A stretch of DNA of 64,000 nucleotides from Linanthus parryae (GCA_023055425.1 JALGPY010000006.1:88819935-88883934); one strand, 5' to 3'. Shown: positions 10,043 to 23,113, numbered from the stretch's first letter. Notes: generated from the letters alone by a model not told the origin. Translations and numbers: made by a program.

Positions 10043-13000
10043 CTAGAGCCAATCTGGCGCATCTCGTATGCCCATACTCCTAGTGTGCCCTTCATGCTTC
10101 CACTGCGTGAGAGGCTTTGTAAGCGGGTCTGACAGATTATCATCTGTAGGAATCTTGCATATCCGAACGTCTCCTCTATCGATAATATCTCGAATCATAT
10201 GAAACTTCCTGAGCACATGCTTGGACTTCTGGTGCGATCTGGGTTCCTTTGATTGCGCGATCGCCCCAGTGTTGTCACAGAACAACTCCACTGGATCCGC
10301 AATGCTAGGGACCACACCAAGTTCAGAAACAAACTTTCTGATCCAAACAGCCTCCTTTGCTGCGCCATTTGCAGCAATGTACTCAGCCTCTGTTGTAGAA
10401 TCAGCTACCGTCTCTTGCTTGGAACTCTTCCAGCTCACCGCTGCTCCATTCAGGCAAAACACATATCCCGACTGTGATCTAAAGTCATCTCTATCGGTTT
10501 GGAAGCTTGCATCAGTGTAACCCCTTACACGCAACTCTTCCTCACCGCCAAACATCAAGAAAGCATCCTTAGTTCTTCTCAAGTACTTTAGGATGTTCTT
10601 GACAGCAATCCAGTGACTCTCACCTGGATTGGATTGGTATCTGCTTGTCATACTCAAGGCATATGACACATCTGGTCTAGTACATAACATGGCGTACATG
10701 ATAGATCCTATGGCCGAGGCATAGGGAATCCTACTCATGCGTTCCTTCTCAATCTCATTGGAAGGACAACCACTCTTCGAAAGAGTGATTCCATGTGACA
10801 TGGGCAAGAATCCCTTCTTGGAATCTTGCATGTTGAACCGTTTCAACACCTTGTCTATATATGTACTTTGACTTAGGCCTAGCAACCTCTTAGATCTATC
10901 TCTATAGATCTTTATACCGAGTATATAGGCTGCTTCCCCTAAGTCCTTCATTGAGAAACACTTTCCTAGCCAATCTTTCACAGATTGCAGCATGGGAATG
11001 TCATTTCCAATGAGTAGTATGTCATCCACATACAAGACCAGAAAAGCTACAGAGATCCCACTAACCTTCTTGTAGACACAAGACTCATCTTCGTTTCTGA
11101 TGAAGCCAAACTCTTTGACCACTTCATCAAAACGTCGATTCCAACTCCTAGAAGCTTGCTTCAATCCATAAATGGATCGTTGCAGCTTACAGACTTTGTT
11201 GGCTTGCTTTGGATCCTCAAAACCCTCTGGCTGTATCATATACACGTCCTCGAGGAGATTCCCATAAAGGAATGCTGTTTTGACATCCATCTGCCAAATC
11301 TCATAGTCGTAGTATGCTGCAATCGCAAGTAGGATTCGGATGGATTTGGTCATAGCGACTGGTGAAAAGGTTTCATCATAGTCAATACCATGAATCTGTC
11401 TGAATCCTTTAGCCACCAATCGGCCCTTATAGGTAATCACATTACCATCCATGTCGATCTTCTTCTTGAAGACCCACTTGCACCCTATGGGTCGTGCCCC
11501 ATCAGGTGGTTCCACCAAAGTCCATACTTTGTTGGTATACATGGATTCCATCTCGGATCTCATGGCCTCAAGCCACTTCTGCGAGTCTGGGCCACTCATG
11601 GCCTCCTCATAGGTAGTAGGCTCATCATCTATGAGCATCGTGTCACCGGAATCAGTCACGAGAAGTCCGTACCTCTCGGGTTCCTGGCGCACTCTACTAG
11701 ATCTACGAAGCTCTTGTGTTACCTGAACAGGTGGATCCACAACTGCTTGTGATTCCTGTTCATGTTCCATAATCGGTTCAGTGATTTGTGGTTCTTGAAC
11801 TTCTTCAAGTTCTACATTCCTCCCACTTGCTTCTTTAGAGACAAACTCTCTTTCTAGAAACACGCCGGTCCGAGCAACAAACACTTTGTTCTCGGTTGGA
11901 TTGTAGAAGTAGTATCCCTTAGTTTCCTTAGGGTACCCCACAAATTTACACTTATCCGATTTAGGCCCTAGCTTGTCAGATTGTAAACGTTTTACATAGA
12001 CATCGCAGCCCCAAATCCTCATGAACGACAGTGTGGGACGCCTCCCACTCCACATCTCATATGGTGTCTTCATGACTGATTTAGATGGAACACGGTTAAT
12101 GGTGAAAGCTTCACTTAATAGAGCGTAGCCCCAAAATGATAATGGAAGATCGGTTTGACACATCATAGACCGAACCATATCCAATAGGGTTCGATTCCTC
12201 CTCTCGGACACGCCATTCCATTGTGGCGTTCCGGGTGGAGTGAGTTGGGACACGATCCCACACTCTCTAAGATAGTCGTCAAACTCTTGGCTCAAGTATT
12301 CTCCTCCACGATCCGATCATAGAGCCTTGATACTTTTGCCAAGTTGCTTCTCTACTTCATTCTTGAATTCTTTGAACACTTCAAAGGATTCGGATTTTGC
12401 CCTCATAAGGTACACAAATCCATATCTACTGTAATCATCAGTAAATGTAATGAAGTAGACATAACCACCCCTGGCAGGCTTTGCAAATGGCCCACACACA
12501 TCGGTATGTATGAGCGCCAATTGCTCCCTAGTCCTCTCACCTTTCTTATTGAAAGGGGACTTTGTCATTTTTCCCAATAAACAAGCCTCACATGTCTCAT
12601 ATGATTCAAAATCAAATGAGTCTAGTAATCCATCCTTATGGAGTCTAGATACACGTTTCTCATTTATGTGGCCTAAACGACAATGCCATAAATAAGCAGG
12701 ATTTAAATCATTTATTTTAGTCCGCTTGGTATTAATGTTGTAGACAGGATTGCTTAGATCAAGGACATAAAGTCCATTAAATAATTGCGCACTAAAATAG
12801 TGAATATTATTCAAATAAAAGGAACAACAATTGTTCTTTATTGAAATAATAAAACCTTTCTTGTCCAAACAAGAAATAGAAATAATGTTTCTGCTCATAG
12901 CAGGCACAAAATAGCAATTATTTAATTCTAAAACTAATCCTGAAGGCAGAGATAGCTCGCACACGCCTATGGCCAACGCAGCAACCTTTGCTCCATTCCC

Positions 13001-13993
13001 AACGCGCAGATCTACCTCCCCTTTAGCCAATCTTTTACTTCTCTTTAGATCCTGCATATTTCGAAAAATATGAGATCCACATCCAGTATCTAATACCCAT
13101 GATGTAGAGACAGTTAAATTGACATCTACAACAAAAATACCTGGTGGCGGTGGAATCACTATTCCAAGCCTCTTGTCCTCCAGATATTTTGGGCAGTTCC
13201 TCCTCCAGTGTCCAGGTTGACTGCAGTAGTGACACTCACCCTTAGTCACGACCTTGGCAATGCCACCAACAGGCTTAAGGGCTTGTTCCTTGGACTTGGC
13301 AACTGACTTGCCTTTGCCCTTGGAGGAAGAGGCAAACTTTTTGCCCTTTCCTTTATGCACCATCATAATGGCCTTGCCCTTACCCTTGTTGATGCTCTGT
13401 TCAGCCGTCCTCAACATGTTGAGCAAATCTGGCAGTGGTTTAACGATCTCGTTCATGTTATAGTTCATAATGAACTGTCCATAACTCTCGGGCAACGATT
13501 GCAACACGAGATCGGTTTCCAACTCTTGGCCGACCGGGAACCCAAGCCGGGCGAGATTCTCCAAGTACCCGATCATTCGGAGTACATGGGGTCCCACCGG
13601 GTTCCCTTCTGCCAGATGACATTTGAACAGTGCCTTTGAGACCTCATACCTCTCTACCCTCGCCTGCTCTTGGAAGAGCTGCTTTAGATGTTCGATCATA
13701 TCGACAGCATTCATGTTCTCATGTTGCTTCTGAAGCTCAGAGGTCATGGTGCAAAGCATTAGGCAGGCCGCATCATTAGCGTTATCAACACGCTTTTGAT
13801 ACGCCTTTAAGGCAACAAGTGTCTGGTTCTCTGGACCTTCTGGAACATGCTCCTCTATTGCGTACAGTTTCTTCTCTTGCTTGAGAACAATTCTCAAGTT
13901 TCTGTACCAATCAAGAAAGTTGGTTCCAGAGAGCTTGTCCTTCTCAAGGACAGATCGTAGGGAATGTTGTGAACTCGATGAGTTGTTTGCCAT
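10043..13993 (-). pseudogene. Copia gag-pol polyprotein with a single in-frame stop
   Basis: One frame of about 1,316 codons, interrupted only by TGA at 12319-12317. First part (558 codons, ATG at 13993): gag to about residue 200, a basic linker, zinc knuckle CHYCSQPGHWRRNC (about 254-267), protease WVLDTGCGSHI (about 299-309), pre-integrase LWHCRLGH, and the integrase start HTDVCGPF. After the stop: integrase SDRGGEY and NGVSERRNRT, which complete the D,D,E set, then RT with YVDD (422-425 of the 750-codon downstream part) and RNase H (YTDASF, STTEAEY, FCDNTGAI). All catalytic motifs are present. The stop is most simply a C-to-T change at a CpG (Arg CGA to TGA) inside integrase, so this copy should make gag-protease but no full pol. 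Confidence 0.92.
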
Positions 13994-15635
13994 TTGGAAT
14001 TCTACAAAAGGAAAATACGCAAGTTTTAGTATTTGTGAATTTTTGACTATATTTAATAATGGCTAGTTTATTAAATATAGCTCCCACTATTTTTCTACGG
14101 ATTAATAACCCTCACGATATTAATGCGGAAAATATCCTTATATTTTCTAGTGGGCCAAGATCCATCTTTTCATCTCCTTATGAGCTTGCTTTGGCAAGTC
14201 ACCCATAATTTGACTACTTTTAGGTAGGAACAATTCCAATTGCATCCCATATGCAACTCTTGGTTCAACCGGGCAAATAACTCCTTATTTATCCATCCAT
14301 ATGGATAATCCCAATTGATTGCCTCTAGGTTTCTTAATCAAATTAATAGCCTAGTTGTGTTCAACCTCTTATCTAAACAATTGCACATTGTTACGTGCCA
14401 TCACATTCCATCATTATGAACCAAGTCGTCATGCTTTGGCACGCACGAACTTGATAAATAATGATGATAATGAGTGTTTAAATAACGAGAAGGCAAGAAC
14501 ACAATATTGAATTTTTGAGGGATTTTTCAATTCAATTTTTAATTGTTTTGTTGATCAATATCAACTAATCTATCTATTTGAGTTTGGGCACAACTCCAAA
14601 TAATAGATCCGGGTTATCTAATTATCTTATTATCCTAATTGCATGCATCATCCATACACCAACCACACAAATAACAGAAATTAAACGTGATGTGGATATG
14701 GCCTTTTCTAGACTAAGATAATTCCAAGCCAATGGAATTATCTGTGAACCCTAAGCAAACACATCTCCATGCGTCTCGATCTTTTGGTCCATCCTTCATA
14801 GTCATGTGGTATGCTCCATGCTCCATGCTCATTCTTTTTGTGGCTTCTTTGGCTTTGGGCTTCTTTTCTTCAAGCTTGGCTAACAATCTACTTTATCTAG
14901 AACTAGCTAATATCTATACTAAATAAAATAAATCTCACAGGTTGAGAAAAAAAATGGCACGCAGGCCATAAAACCCTAATTAATTATTACAATTAATTGA
15001 TCAGCTCGCAGGCCGTAAAACCAAACCACAAAATTAAACATCCACATCAAACCACATCCTAAGGCCATATCCAATCACCATGCGATTTGCACATAAACAG
15101 TTAAAATCCAATTTTAACGCGCTTGGTCAATTTTAGTTGATTTTAGGATTTCTAGGGTTAAAACGGTCCATGGCCCAACAATCCAATTGCCCGGGCCCAA
15201 CAAGATGAACCATAAGGCCCTAGGGCCGGCCCGGCCCAAAACCTCGTAAGCTAGGCCCGTGGGTTAGGGTCGCCCGGCCCCTTAGGGCGCCAAGCTTGGG
15301 CGGCAAGCAAGGGGGCGGTCCCCTAGGGAGCCGAACCTCCTTATGGAGGTTGTTTCCAAAACAACCTCCTTGCTTGGAGCCCAAGTTTGGTTGTTTCCTT
15401 GTTTTGGGAGAACTCCTTCTTCCCCAAGGATGCCCAAACCCTAGATCTAAGATCCTAAAATTTCTCAAACTCACCAATTCATGCATCCAATGCAAAATTG
15501 GATCTTGTTATGATCTAATTATTGACAAATTGCATCCCATGCTTGATTTGTCTTGTTTTACGCGATAAACAACAAATTAAGGTGTAAAACAACAAGAATG
15601 TAACACATAAACTACGTTTATGCTCTATGACCTGT
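13994..15635 (-). other. Long untranslated leader of Angela-like element
   Basis: About 1.6 kb between primer site and gag ATG with no long open frame. It includes a GC-rich stretch (15180-15330) and two adjacent perfect hairpins: CCTCC-TTAT-GGAGG (15336-15349) and a 9-bp stem with a 3-nt loop (15347-15367). Long structured leaders are usual in this lineage and carry packaging signals; which part does so here is not visible. Confidence 0.6.
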
Positions 15636-15649
15636 GGCTCTGATACCAC
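15636..15649 (-). other. Primer-binding site, initiator tRNA-Met
   Basis: On the minus strand, directly after the 5' LTR end CCCTACA, GTGGTATCAGAGCC matches the standard plant initiator-Met primer site TGGTATCAGAGC. It fixes the element's orientation as minus and 15650-17077 as the 5' LTR. Confidence 0.93.
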
Positions 15650-17077
15650 TGTAGGGTTTTGATTCATGGATCGCGCAAACGGAAGCATAATCAAACAAAT
15701 AACCATGCAAAACCCTCCAAGGATCACAAGTCTAGATGCATAACGATAGTAAAGGTAAGAATTCATGAACACACCTTTGGGTTCTCCATGATGACTTCAA
15801 ACGCGAATAGTGTCACGTTCTCTATAGTTGATCCACGCCTAGAGTTGCTCCTAGATCTCCAATCTCCTTGGTGCTAGCCCGGAATGAGAGGAGGGTGAAG
15901 GAATCACGCAAAACGAGACAAAAAGAGGGGCTCGGCCCTCTTTTGGCCGACGGGATGAGGGGCGGCGGCAAGGGGCGGCGTCGGCCCTTGTTGCTTGCTC
16001 TCTCTCTCCTTTGTTCTCTCCCACTCTTGTTATGTTCTCTAAAGAGCATAAGTTATGAGGAAGGAAGGAAGGAGGGTCCTTTATATAGTCCAACAACTCC
16101 TTGTCAACTACCTAAAGGACTTATTCTAGTCCTACTAGAATTCAATTTAGTCCCTTCCTTGCAAATTAGTCCCTACTAAGTTTGCAAGGGTTTGCAAAGT
16201 GATCATTCTAATTAATTAATCCAATTAATTAATTCCAAATCTAGTACAACTCTATATAGCGTGTGACCCCATAGGTTGTATCTAGTTGGTAGCAACTCTT
16301 TGCTAATATGAAGCGGTTTCTAGCAAAACATCCATTCTAGCCAACTAATAGAATAGTCATCTAGACAACCTTGTACAAGTAATTGTCTCATCCTTTTGCC
16401 TCCATATCCGGATTGGACACGAGACATACAAGTCACACTCGTATATCCAATCCACAGTTTCTCGATCTATGGGATAGCCTTATTTGTGCAAATAACATCA
16501 ATATCCCATATTGATTTATTTGAGTCTGGCCAGACATTCTATAAGCACTATCCTTCGAGTGGCCTAGGATATTTGCTCCCGTTATGTGGGAGGGGCAAAT
16601 CCTCTCTATGTCCACTACGATCTCTAAGCTTGCTTCTCATTGTATCCAGTACGCGCCTTTATAACTACCCAGTTACGGTGTAGCGTTTAACGCTACCAAG
16701 ATCACAATGATCCACAACTAGAATATCTAGTGACTTCAAGTCTAAGGATGACAATACCATTGTACCCGAGAAGCACTTGTGACTCAACATAACATGTATG
16801 TAGCCTTCTCGGTGATGGGTCAATCCAGTGCAACATTCCGTAATGCACACCTATGTGTTGGATCGTGATATCTCCATATCAATCCAACCCCATACTAGTC
16901 TATAGATGATTGTCCCATTTAATCATTATACTTGACTAGGGATATTTAAGATAAACAACACAATTGTAAATCTAAGGACTTCATTATATTAAATATCCAA
17001 TAAATAATAAATGAATTTTTCTAGCCATATACAAATTCATACTAAACTAAATTGCCTCTAGGGCATCTATTCCAACA
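15650..17077 (-). repeat. 5' LTR of Angela-like element
   Basis: 1,428 bp, the partner of 8601-10028. Short frames found in it (such as 15868-16179) recur in the other LTR and have no recognisable domain, so they are not genes. It contains the element promoter, including a TATA-rich CTATATAAAGG on the minus strand near 16080. Confidence 0.94.
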
Positions 17078-17082
17078 GTCTT

Positions 17083-18270
17083 CCCAAAGCCAAATGGGAA
17101 CCAAAGACAACAACTATTGAAGAAATTCAAGATCGGTCCTCTCTCCAACTAGATGATTTACAGGGAAAACTACTTACACATGAGATCTCCATGAGTGAAG
17201 ATGATGGAGAACTACCAGAAAGTGTCAAGAATTTGACACTCAAGGCTAAAGAGAGTGAACAACCTCAAAGCCTTGAAAAATAATAAGATGATGAAGAAGA
17301 TCCATTTTCTCTCATTTTCAAAGCATTGACAATGATTCTCAAGATGAAAAAGAAACTACAAGGGTAAGTCTTCTTCCCATAAATATAAAGTAATGAACTG
17401 CTTTGAGTGTGGTGATGCAGGACACTTGATTAGAGACTGTCCTCCCAAGAAAAGCAAGAATTTTCAAAAGAAGGATCATGACATAAAGAAAAAAGACCAT
17501 GGTAGCCTCATGGAGTGATTCCGATTCTTCAAGTGAATCTGATTCTGAAGAAGATCAAGCCAACATTTTTCTTATGGCCAAGCATGACGGAAGCTCAGAA
17601 AAGAACATTGAGGTAATTGTGAATAGTATTATTTCTAAACCTACAAATGTACTTTATGAGATTTTGAAAACAATGCTTCAGAATGAAAAAGATTACTTAA
17701 ATAAAATCAAGTCTTTAAAGGAGAAAGTTCATGAGCAAACAAAAAAATAAATAAATTGCAACTTGTTTGCCAGAACAAGAATCTTGAAATTTCTGAGGCA
17801 AAGACTGACATAGATTTCAAAGCTTTGGAAACAAATTTCAAAGCTTTGAAAACTCAAGTCAAAGAAGTTGTAACAGAGAACTCTCTTTTGAGTGACAACT
17901 TTGTTGCTCTGAGTCATCAGCATGATGAATTAGAGGAACATAAAACTCTTCTGGCTGAGAAACTTCAAGACTCCAAGAATGCTTTAACAAAACTTGCTGG
18001 CTCTGAACATAATCTCATCTTGATTCTTGGAAGAAGTCTTCATTCTTTTCACAAAACTAGTATTGGATATAATCCAAACTTTCAAAGAAAGAAAAATACC
18101 AGATTTGTGAAAGCCAGTAGCAGACATTCTCCAAAATGTAATTACTGTAGAAAGATTGGTCATGTTAAGATGAATTGTCCCTTTATAAGAAGAGAACCTC
18201 ACATCATGAGGAATACATTTTCATTTCATCTCAAGAGACATCTGAGACAAATTTAGGTTCCTAAAGGGGC
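17083..18270 (+). pseudogene. SIRE-like copia gag, second part with two zinc knuckles
   Basis: Continues gag after the Angela insertion: KWEPKTTTIEEIQ, SMSEDDGELPESV, then zinc knuckle CFECGDAGHLIRDC (about 17402-17443), an acidic Ser-rich stretch (SDSDSSSESDSEED), a coiled stretch (FKALETNFKALKTQVKEV) and a second knuckle CNYCRKIGHVKMNC (about 18137-18178). Duplicate knuckles around a coiled region are typical of the long SIRE-type gag. It is broken by stops near 17281, 17515 and 17747. Confidence 0.75.
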
Positions 18271-18359
18271 CAAACCAACTAACATAGTTGATCCTGAATA
18301 TGAATCCAAATATTATACTTGGTCTAATAGCTGGGTAAGGCAGTGAATGGTATTTTCAG

Positions 18360-21330
18360 GTTGTCACCAAGAGCAAAGAGCAGAAGTGGATCATGGATAG
18401 TGGTTGCTCCAGAAACATGAGTGGTAAATGTTCTTTATTTACTGAACTGAAAGAAAAATCTGGAGGAACAATCACACTTGGTAAGAAGGAAAATGCAACA
18501 TTATAGAAATTGGTAAAGTTGGTAATCGTGATGAAAGTTATATATCATATGTTTATCCTGTAGATGGTTACAAGTTTAATCTGCTTTGTGTATCTCAACT
18601 GTGTGATAAAGGTAATAAGTTTACTTTTGACGAAGAGAAATGTGTGGTACAAGATGAAAAATCTGGTGATTGCATCCTCAGTGCTCCAAGGTCAAACAAT
18701 GTTTACTGTTTGAATACTAACAAAGTTGCAGGAGACAGTTTGAAATGTCTCAAGGCTTTGAAAGAGGATTCAAAGCTTTGGCATATAAAGCTTGGAAACA
18801 TCAGCCTGCATACATTGAACAGACTAGTTCTCAAAGACTTGGTCAGAGGATTACCATCCATCAAGTTCAAATATGAAGAAGTATGTAAAGCTTGTGCTCT
18901 AGGAAAACAGACAAGGAGCTCATTCAAGCCTAAAAACTTTATAAGTACAACCAGGCCTATTGAACTCTTTCATATGGATATGTGTTGTCCTATGAGAGTT
19001 CCAACTCCAAAAGGTAAGAAGTATATGCTGGTTATTGTAGATGATTACACTAGATTTCCCTGTGATGTATTTTTAAGAGAAAAGTCCGAGGCACTGTCTA
19101 AATTTTCAAAACTTTGTAAAGAGCTTTAAATTTAAAAAACCTGCCAATTGCTTCAATAAGGAGTGACCACGGGAGAGAATTTGATCAACTTGAGTTTGAA
19201 TTATTCTCTGCCAAATTTGATATTTCTCACAGCTTTTCTGCTCCTAGAATTCCTTAGCAAAATGATGTAGTTGAAAGAAAAAACATAAATCTTGAGGATA
19301 TGTCTAGAAAAATGTTTTTGGAAAACAAATTGCCAAAGTATTTTTGGGTTGAGGCTGTCAACACTGCAAACTATATTTTGAACAGGTGCCTGATTAGGCC
19401 TATTTTGAAGAAATCTTCTTATGAACATTTCAAAGGGAGAAAGCCAAATATTTCTTATTTCAAACCTTTTGGCTTTTGTTCACAACAATGGTAAGGATAG
19501 TTTGATGCCAGAAGTGATGAAGGTATTTTCCTTCATTATTATTTAACTAGAAAAACCTACAGAGTCTATAATAAGAGAACCAAGCTTGTTGAGGAAAGTA
19601 TACATGTTACATTTGATGAAAGCAATGGTGGTTCTTTGAGTGAGATTTTGCAGATTTAAATCAGAACAAGCATAAGTTAGAGGATGATGCAGATAAAAAA
19701 TGGTTCTAAGACCAATATGCAGGAAACCAGAAGAGATTTTCAAAGCCTTGAAACAGAACCTCAAGGAACACAGAGTGGTCAAGCCACTACATCAAACTCT
19801 CAAGGTCTTGAAAAACTTCCTGGAAAACCAGAACCCTAGAGACCAAGAAAGAAGTTCAAATACCTGTCATCCCATCCAGCATAAAATATCATTTCTGATC
19901 CATCCACTGGTACACAAACAAGATCTCATTTAAAGAACTTGTGTGCTTTTAATGCTTTTGTGTCTCTTGTAGAACCTAAGAATGTGAAAGAAGCACTGTA
20001 AGAATAAGACTAAATTATTTCAATGCAAAGTGAGCTGAATGAATTTGATAAGAACAAGGTCTGGAATCTAGTTCCTCCTCCCAAAGATCAGTTTGTAATT
20101 GGAACAATGTGGGTGTTCAGAAACAAGCTGGATCAAAATTGGTAAGATCAGCAGAAACAAGGAAAGATTGGTAGCTCAAGGCTACAACCTGGAAGAAGGT
20201 ATATACTATGAGGAGAATTTTTCTCCTCTGGCCAGGTTGGAAGTAATTAGAATATTATTAGCATTTTCATCCCATAATAACATCAAACCTTTTCAAATGG
20301 ATGTTAAATGTGCATTTCTAAATGGTTATCTGTAAGAAGATGTATAGGTTGCTGAAACTCTTGGTTTTGAAAGTGATGAGTTTTCAAACTATGTTTATAA
20401 GCTAGGCAAAACTCTTTACGGCCTCAAACAAGCTCCAAGAGCTTGATATGAAAGATTGTCAAAATTCTTACTGGAAAATGGGTTCAAAAGAGACTTAGTT
20501 GACAAAAATATTTTTCATAAAGATACATGAGAAAGACATTTTAGTAGTACATATATATATGTTAATGATATTTTGTTTGGTTCTACTAATGATTCTCTTT
20601 CCACGGATTTCTCTAGTATTATGAGCAGGGAATTTGAGATGAGCTTGATAGGAGATTTAAATTTCTTTCTTGGACTTCATGTACATCAAATGAAGAAATG
20701 AAATTTTCTACATAAGAATAAGTACATCAATAATTTGCTGAACAAGTATAATATGTCTCAATACAAGGTAGCCAAAACTCACATGTGTTCTACAATGTCC
20801 TTAGAAAAGGATCAAAATGGTTAGAGTGTGAACTAGAAAGAGTTCAGAGGTATGATTGGTTCACTGCTCTATCTTACTGCAAGCAGGCCAGACATTACGT
20901 TTGGTGTTTGTATGTGTGCTAGATATCAAGCTGATCCTAAAGAGTCAGACTTAGTTGCTGTCAAAAGAATCTTTAGATATCTCAATGGTACCAAAGACGT
21001 AGGACTTTGGTATCCTAAATAGTCTAACTTCTCTTTTTGTGGCTATTCAGATGCCGTTTTTTCAGAATACAAAGTAGATAGAAAAAGCACATCAGGATGT
21101 TGCCATTTCCCTGGATCATCCCTGATAAGCTGACATTCTAAGAAGCAAAATTCAATAGCTTTATCAACATAAGAAGCTGAATAGATAGCAGCTGGAGCTT
21201 GGAGCTCACAAGTGTTGTGGATAGCTCAACATATGAGAGATCTGGATTATGATTTCAGAGATATTCCATCAAATGTGATAACACTAGTGCTATCTCAATT
21301 ACAAAGAATCGAGTACAACATTCAAGAACT
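18360..21330 (+). pseudogene. SIRE-like copia pol: protease, integrase, RT, RNase H, degraded
   Basis: Protease start KWIMDSGCSRNMSG (about 18387). Pre-integrase LWHIKLGNISLHTLNRL and integrase HMDMCCPM, VDDYTRF (18644-19129), then VERKNINLEDM with N-for-T-type decay (about 19270). RT blocks: MWVFRNKLD, EENFSPLARLEVIRILLAF, QMDVKCAFLNG (20099-20335), YGLKQAPRA and YVNDILFG (about 20550), where the catalytic YVDD has become YVND. RNase H: SRPDITFGVC, CGYSDAVFSE, ending near NRVQHSRT at about 21330, where the sequence passes into a stretch beginning GAGCATCTCCAATGG, a common plant MITE end. Stops and shifts are frequent. Confidence 0.8.
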
Positions 21331-21734
21331 AAGAGCATCTCCAATGGACATAGGTAAATGGTAGTTAGAGGTAAAATATAGATTAGTTTAAAAAATTTAT
21401 GTCTCCAACGGTGTAGTTACTTTTCTATGTATTTTAACTGATCGGTAAACAACTCGCTACTATTAGCGAGCTTAATTCTCTTTCATGAAATGTTTTTAAC
21501 GGGTTTTAAAACCACGTCTCCTACTTTTTCGATGAATCTCCTACAATATCGTTCACTATTCCAAATCTCTCCTTAAAAGTATCCTGCTATTTCGTACCAA
21601 AATTTCAGAATTGTCATTAGGGATAAGTATTTCAGAGTTTTGTTTATCTAAACCACCAACACAATATCAACTAATATTTTTATGTATTTTTTGAATGGTA
21701 CATAACAAAATATCGACTAATATCGACTAATGTA
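21331..21734. repeat. AT-rich insert, possible truncated MITE
   Basis: Begins GAGCATCTCCAATGG within the RNase H coding region and has no coding similarity to copia. No matching inverted end is visible, so only a truncated MITE or a replacement of the pol 3' end can be suggested. Confidence 0.3.
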
Positions 21735-22720
21735 TTGGGGTGTCCAAAGAGGTACAATACAGAAAATTACCCTAGCAAGGTTGATGGTATCAAGTTGGCT
21801 AAGGAAGAGTTCTTTTTACCTGGTATAGCTACTATCTCTAAGCAGTTAACTCATTATGTGTTAACTGTTGAAGCCAAAATCTTGTTAACTATCTTGATGA
21901 GGTGTGTGCTACATAAAGATAACTCTAAGGAGTTGCTGTCTGATAGGGTGTTATATTTGATGTATATGATAATGCATGGTTATGAGATTGATCTGCCAAG
22001 CATTGTGATGGAACTAGTGTATAGCTGTACCAAGAATATGAAGCACTTTTCTTTCAACATATGGAGATACCTGTTGACATGGAAGATACAATTACTACTG
22101 GTTTTGGAATGACAGATTAAAATTCCTTTCAAAGGATTGGAGTTGTGAAAACCCAGTGAGGGGGAAGGGAAGTTCTACTCTGAATTGTCTCCCGATGAGT
22201 TAAAAGCCAAAACGTTTTTGAAGCCAACCTCTCCAGTAGCCCTAACTTCTACCACTCAAGACCAATATCAAGTTCTTCGGAAGCTGGACTTCATTGAGAA
22301 TGAGCTAGATTAGCTCAAGTAGTATCAACTTAGTTCACCTGGAAGAAAAGGATACAACAGTTCCAGAAGGCTCAAGGAAGTCATAATTTACCAGAAACTT
22401 ATTTGATGAGCACAGTTCTGGGGATAAGGCTGTTGGGGGGTAAGGAAGCTGAGGTAAAGACTGGTGAGGATCAAGAAGCTGGTGAGGAAGATAGAGTTGA
22501 CTCAGGATTGCTACTCAAAGACTTAAAGCTGAAGAAACAGAAATGAAGGGTTCCTGATATTGTCAAATCAGCTGACCTATTTGAGGATGAAGAAGTTGGT
22601 GAAGAATTTGAACAAGAAGTGGCTGCACAAGAAGAGAATGAGGATAAAGAGGAAGAAGGATGTGATCAAGAGGTTGATGCAGGAGACACGACATATGTAG
22701 ACCCAAAGCCTTGAATCCAA
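21735..22720 (+). pseudogene. Extra ORF between pol and 3' LTR of SIRE-like element
   Basis: A 125-codon open stretch (21735-22112: NTENYPSKVDG, EEFFLPGIATIS, LTVEAKILLTIL, SDRVLYLMYMIMHGYEIDLPS) is followed by a decayed tail ending in a very acidic Glu-rich segment (about 22560-22710). SIRE-lineage elements often carry an additional, sometimes called envelope-like, ORF here; its function is not established and I do not claim one. Stops follow the first segment. The tail ends shortly before the polypurine tract at about 22850. Confidence 0.55.
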
Positions 22721-22847
22721 CCTTCTCTTTCTTATTTTTTCAAAGCCCTGGACTCTGTCTTTTCTTTCAAAACTTTTTTTTTTCTTTAAAAATTTTAAGT
22801 TTTCAATAAGGTTTGATCCAACATTTTTCTCACTTTTTTGATGAAAT

Positions 22848-22864
22848 TCAAAAAGGGGGAGAAT
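22848..22864 (+). other. Internal polypurine tract of SIRE-like element
   Basis: AAAAAGGGGGAGA follows the extra ORF. A second tract, AAGCGGGAGAT, directly abuts the 3' LTR start at 23114. Two such tracts are a recognised feature of SIRE-type elements. Confidence 0.6.
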
Positions 22865-23113
22865 TTTAAGAAAAGTTTAGGTGTATTTTTTTAGCTCTAG
22901 GATAATTTGGTTCTGGATATTTTGAATATTGTGGCAGTTGTTATGCTTAGTTTGCTTTTATTTGTTTAGTTTGATTTTGATCATGCCTTTATAACTATTA
23001 GTTATCTGGTTATGATCTTATATAAACTGTTTATGCTATGCTACTGATGTTTATCTTTTACAGAAATACAGCTCAAACAGTTAAATGGTTTTGTTTTTCA
23101 TCAAGCGGGAGAT

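Larger units (their letters stand above)
8601..17077 (-). mobile_element. Full-length Angela-like Ty1/copia retrotransposon, nearly intact
   Basis: Minus strand. The 1,428-bp LTRs at 15650-17077 (5') and 8601-10028 (3') are near identical; by eye about ten substitutions, near 0.7%. The element is flanked by a perfect 5-bp duplication GTCTT (8596-8600 and 17078-17082). The LTR starts TGTTGGAATAGATGCCCTAG, close to the start known for Angela/BARE-type LTRs. Between the LTRs are an initiator-Met primer site, a 1.6-kb leader, one gag-pol frame broken by a single stop, and a polypurine tract. It is the youngest insertion in the window. It lies in gag of the SIRE-like element. Confidence 0.95.

Noticed and set aside
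10221..10520. Plus-strand frames opposite copia RNase H
   Set aside because: Antisense shadow of a clear pol domain.
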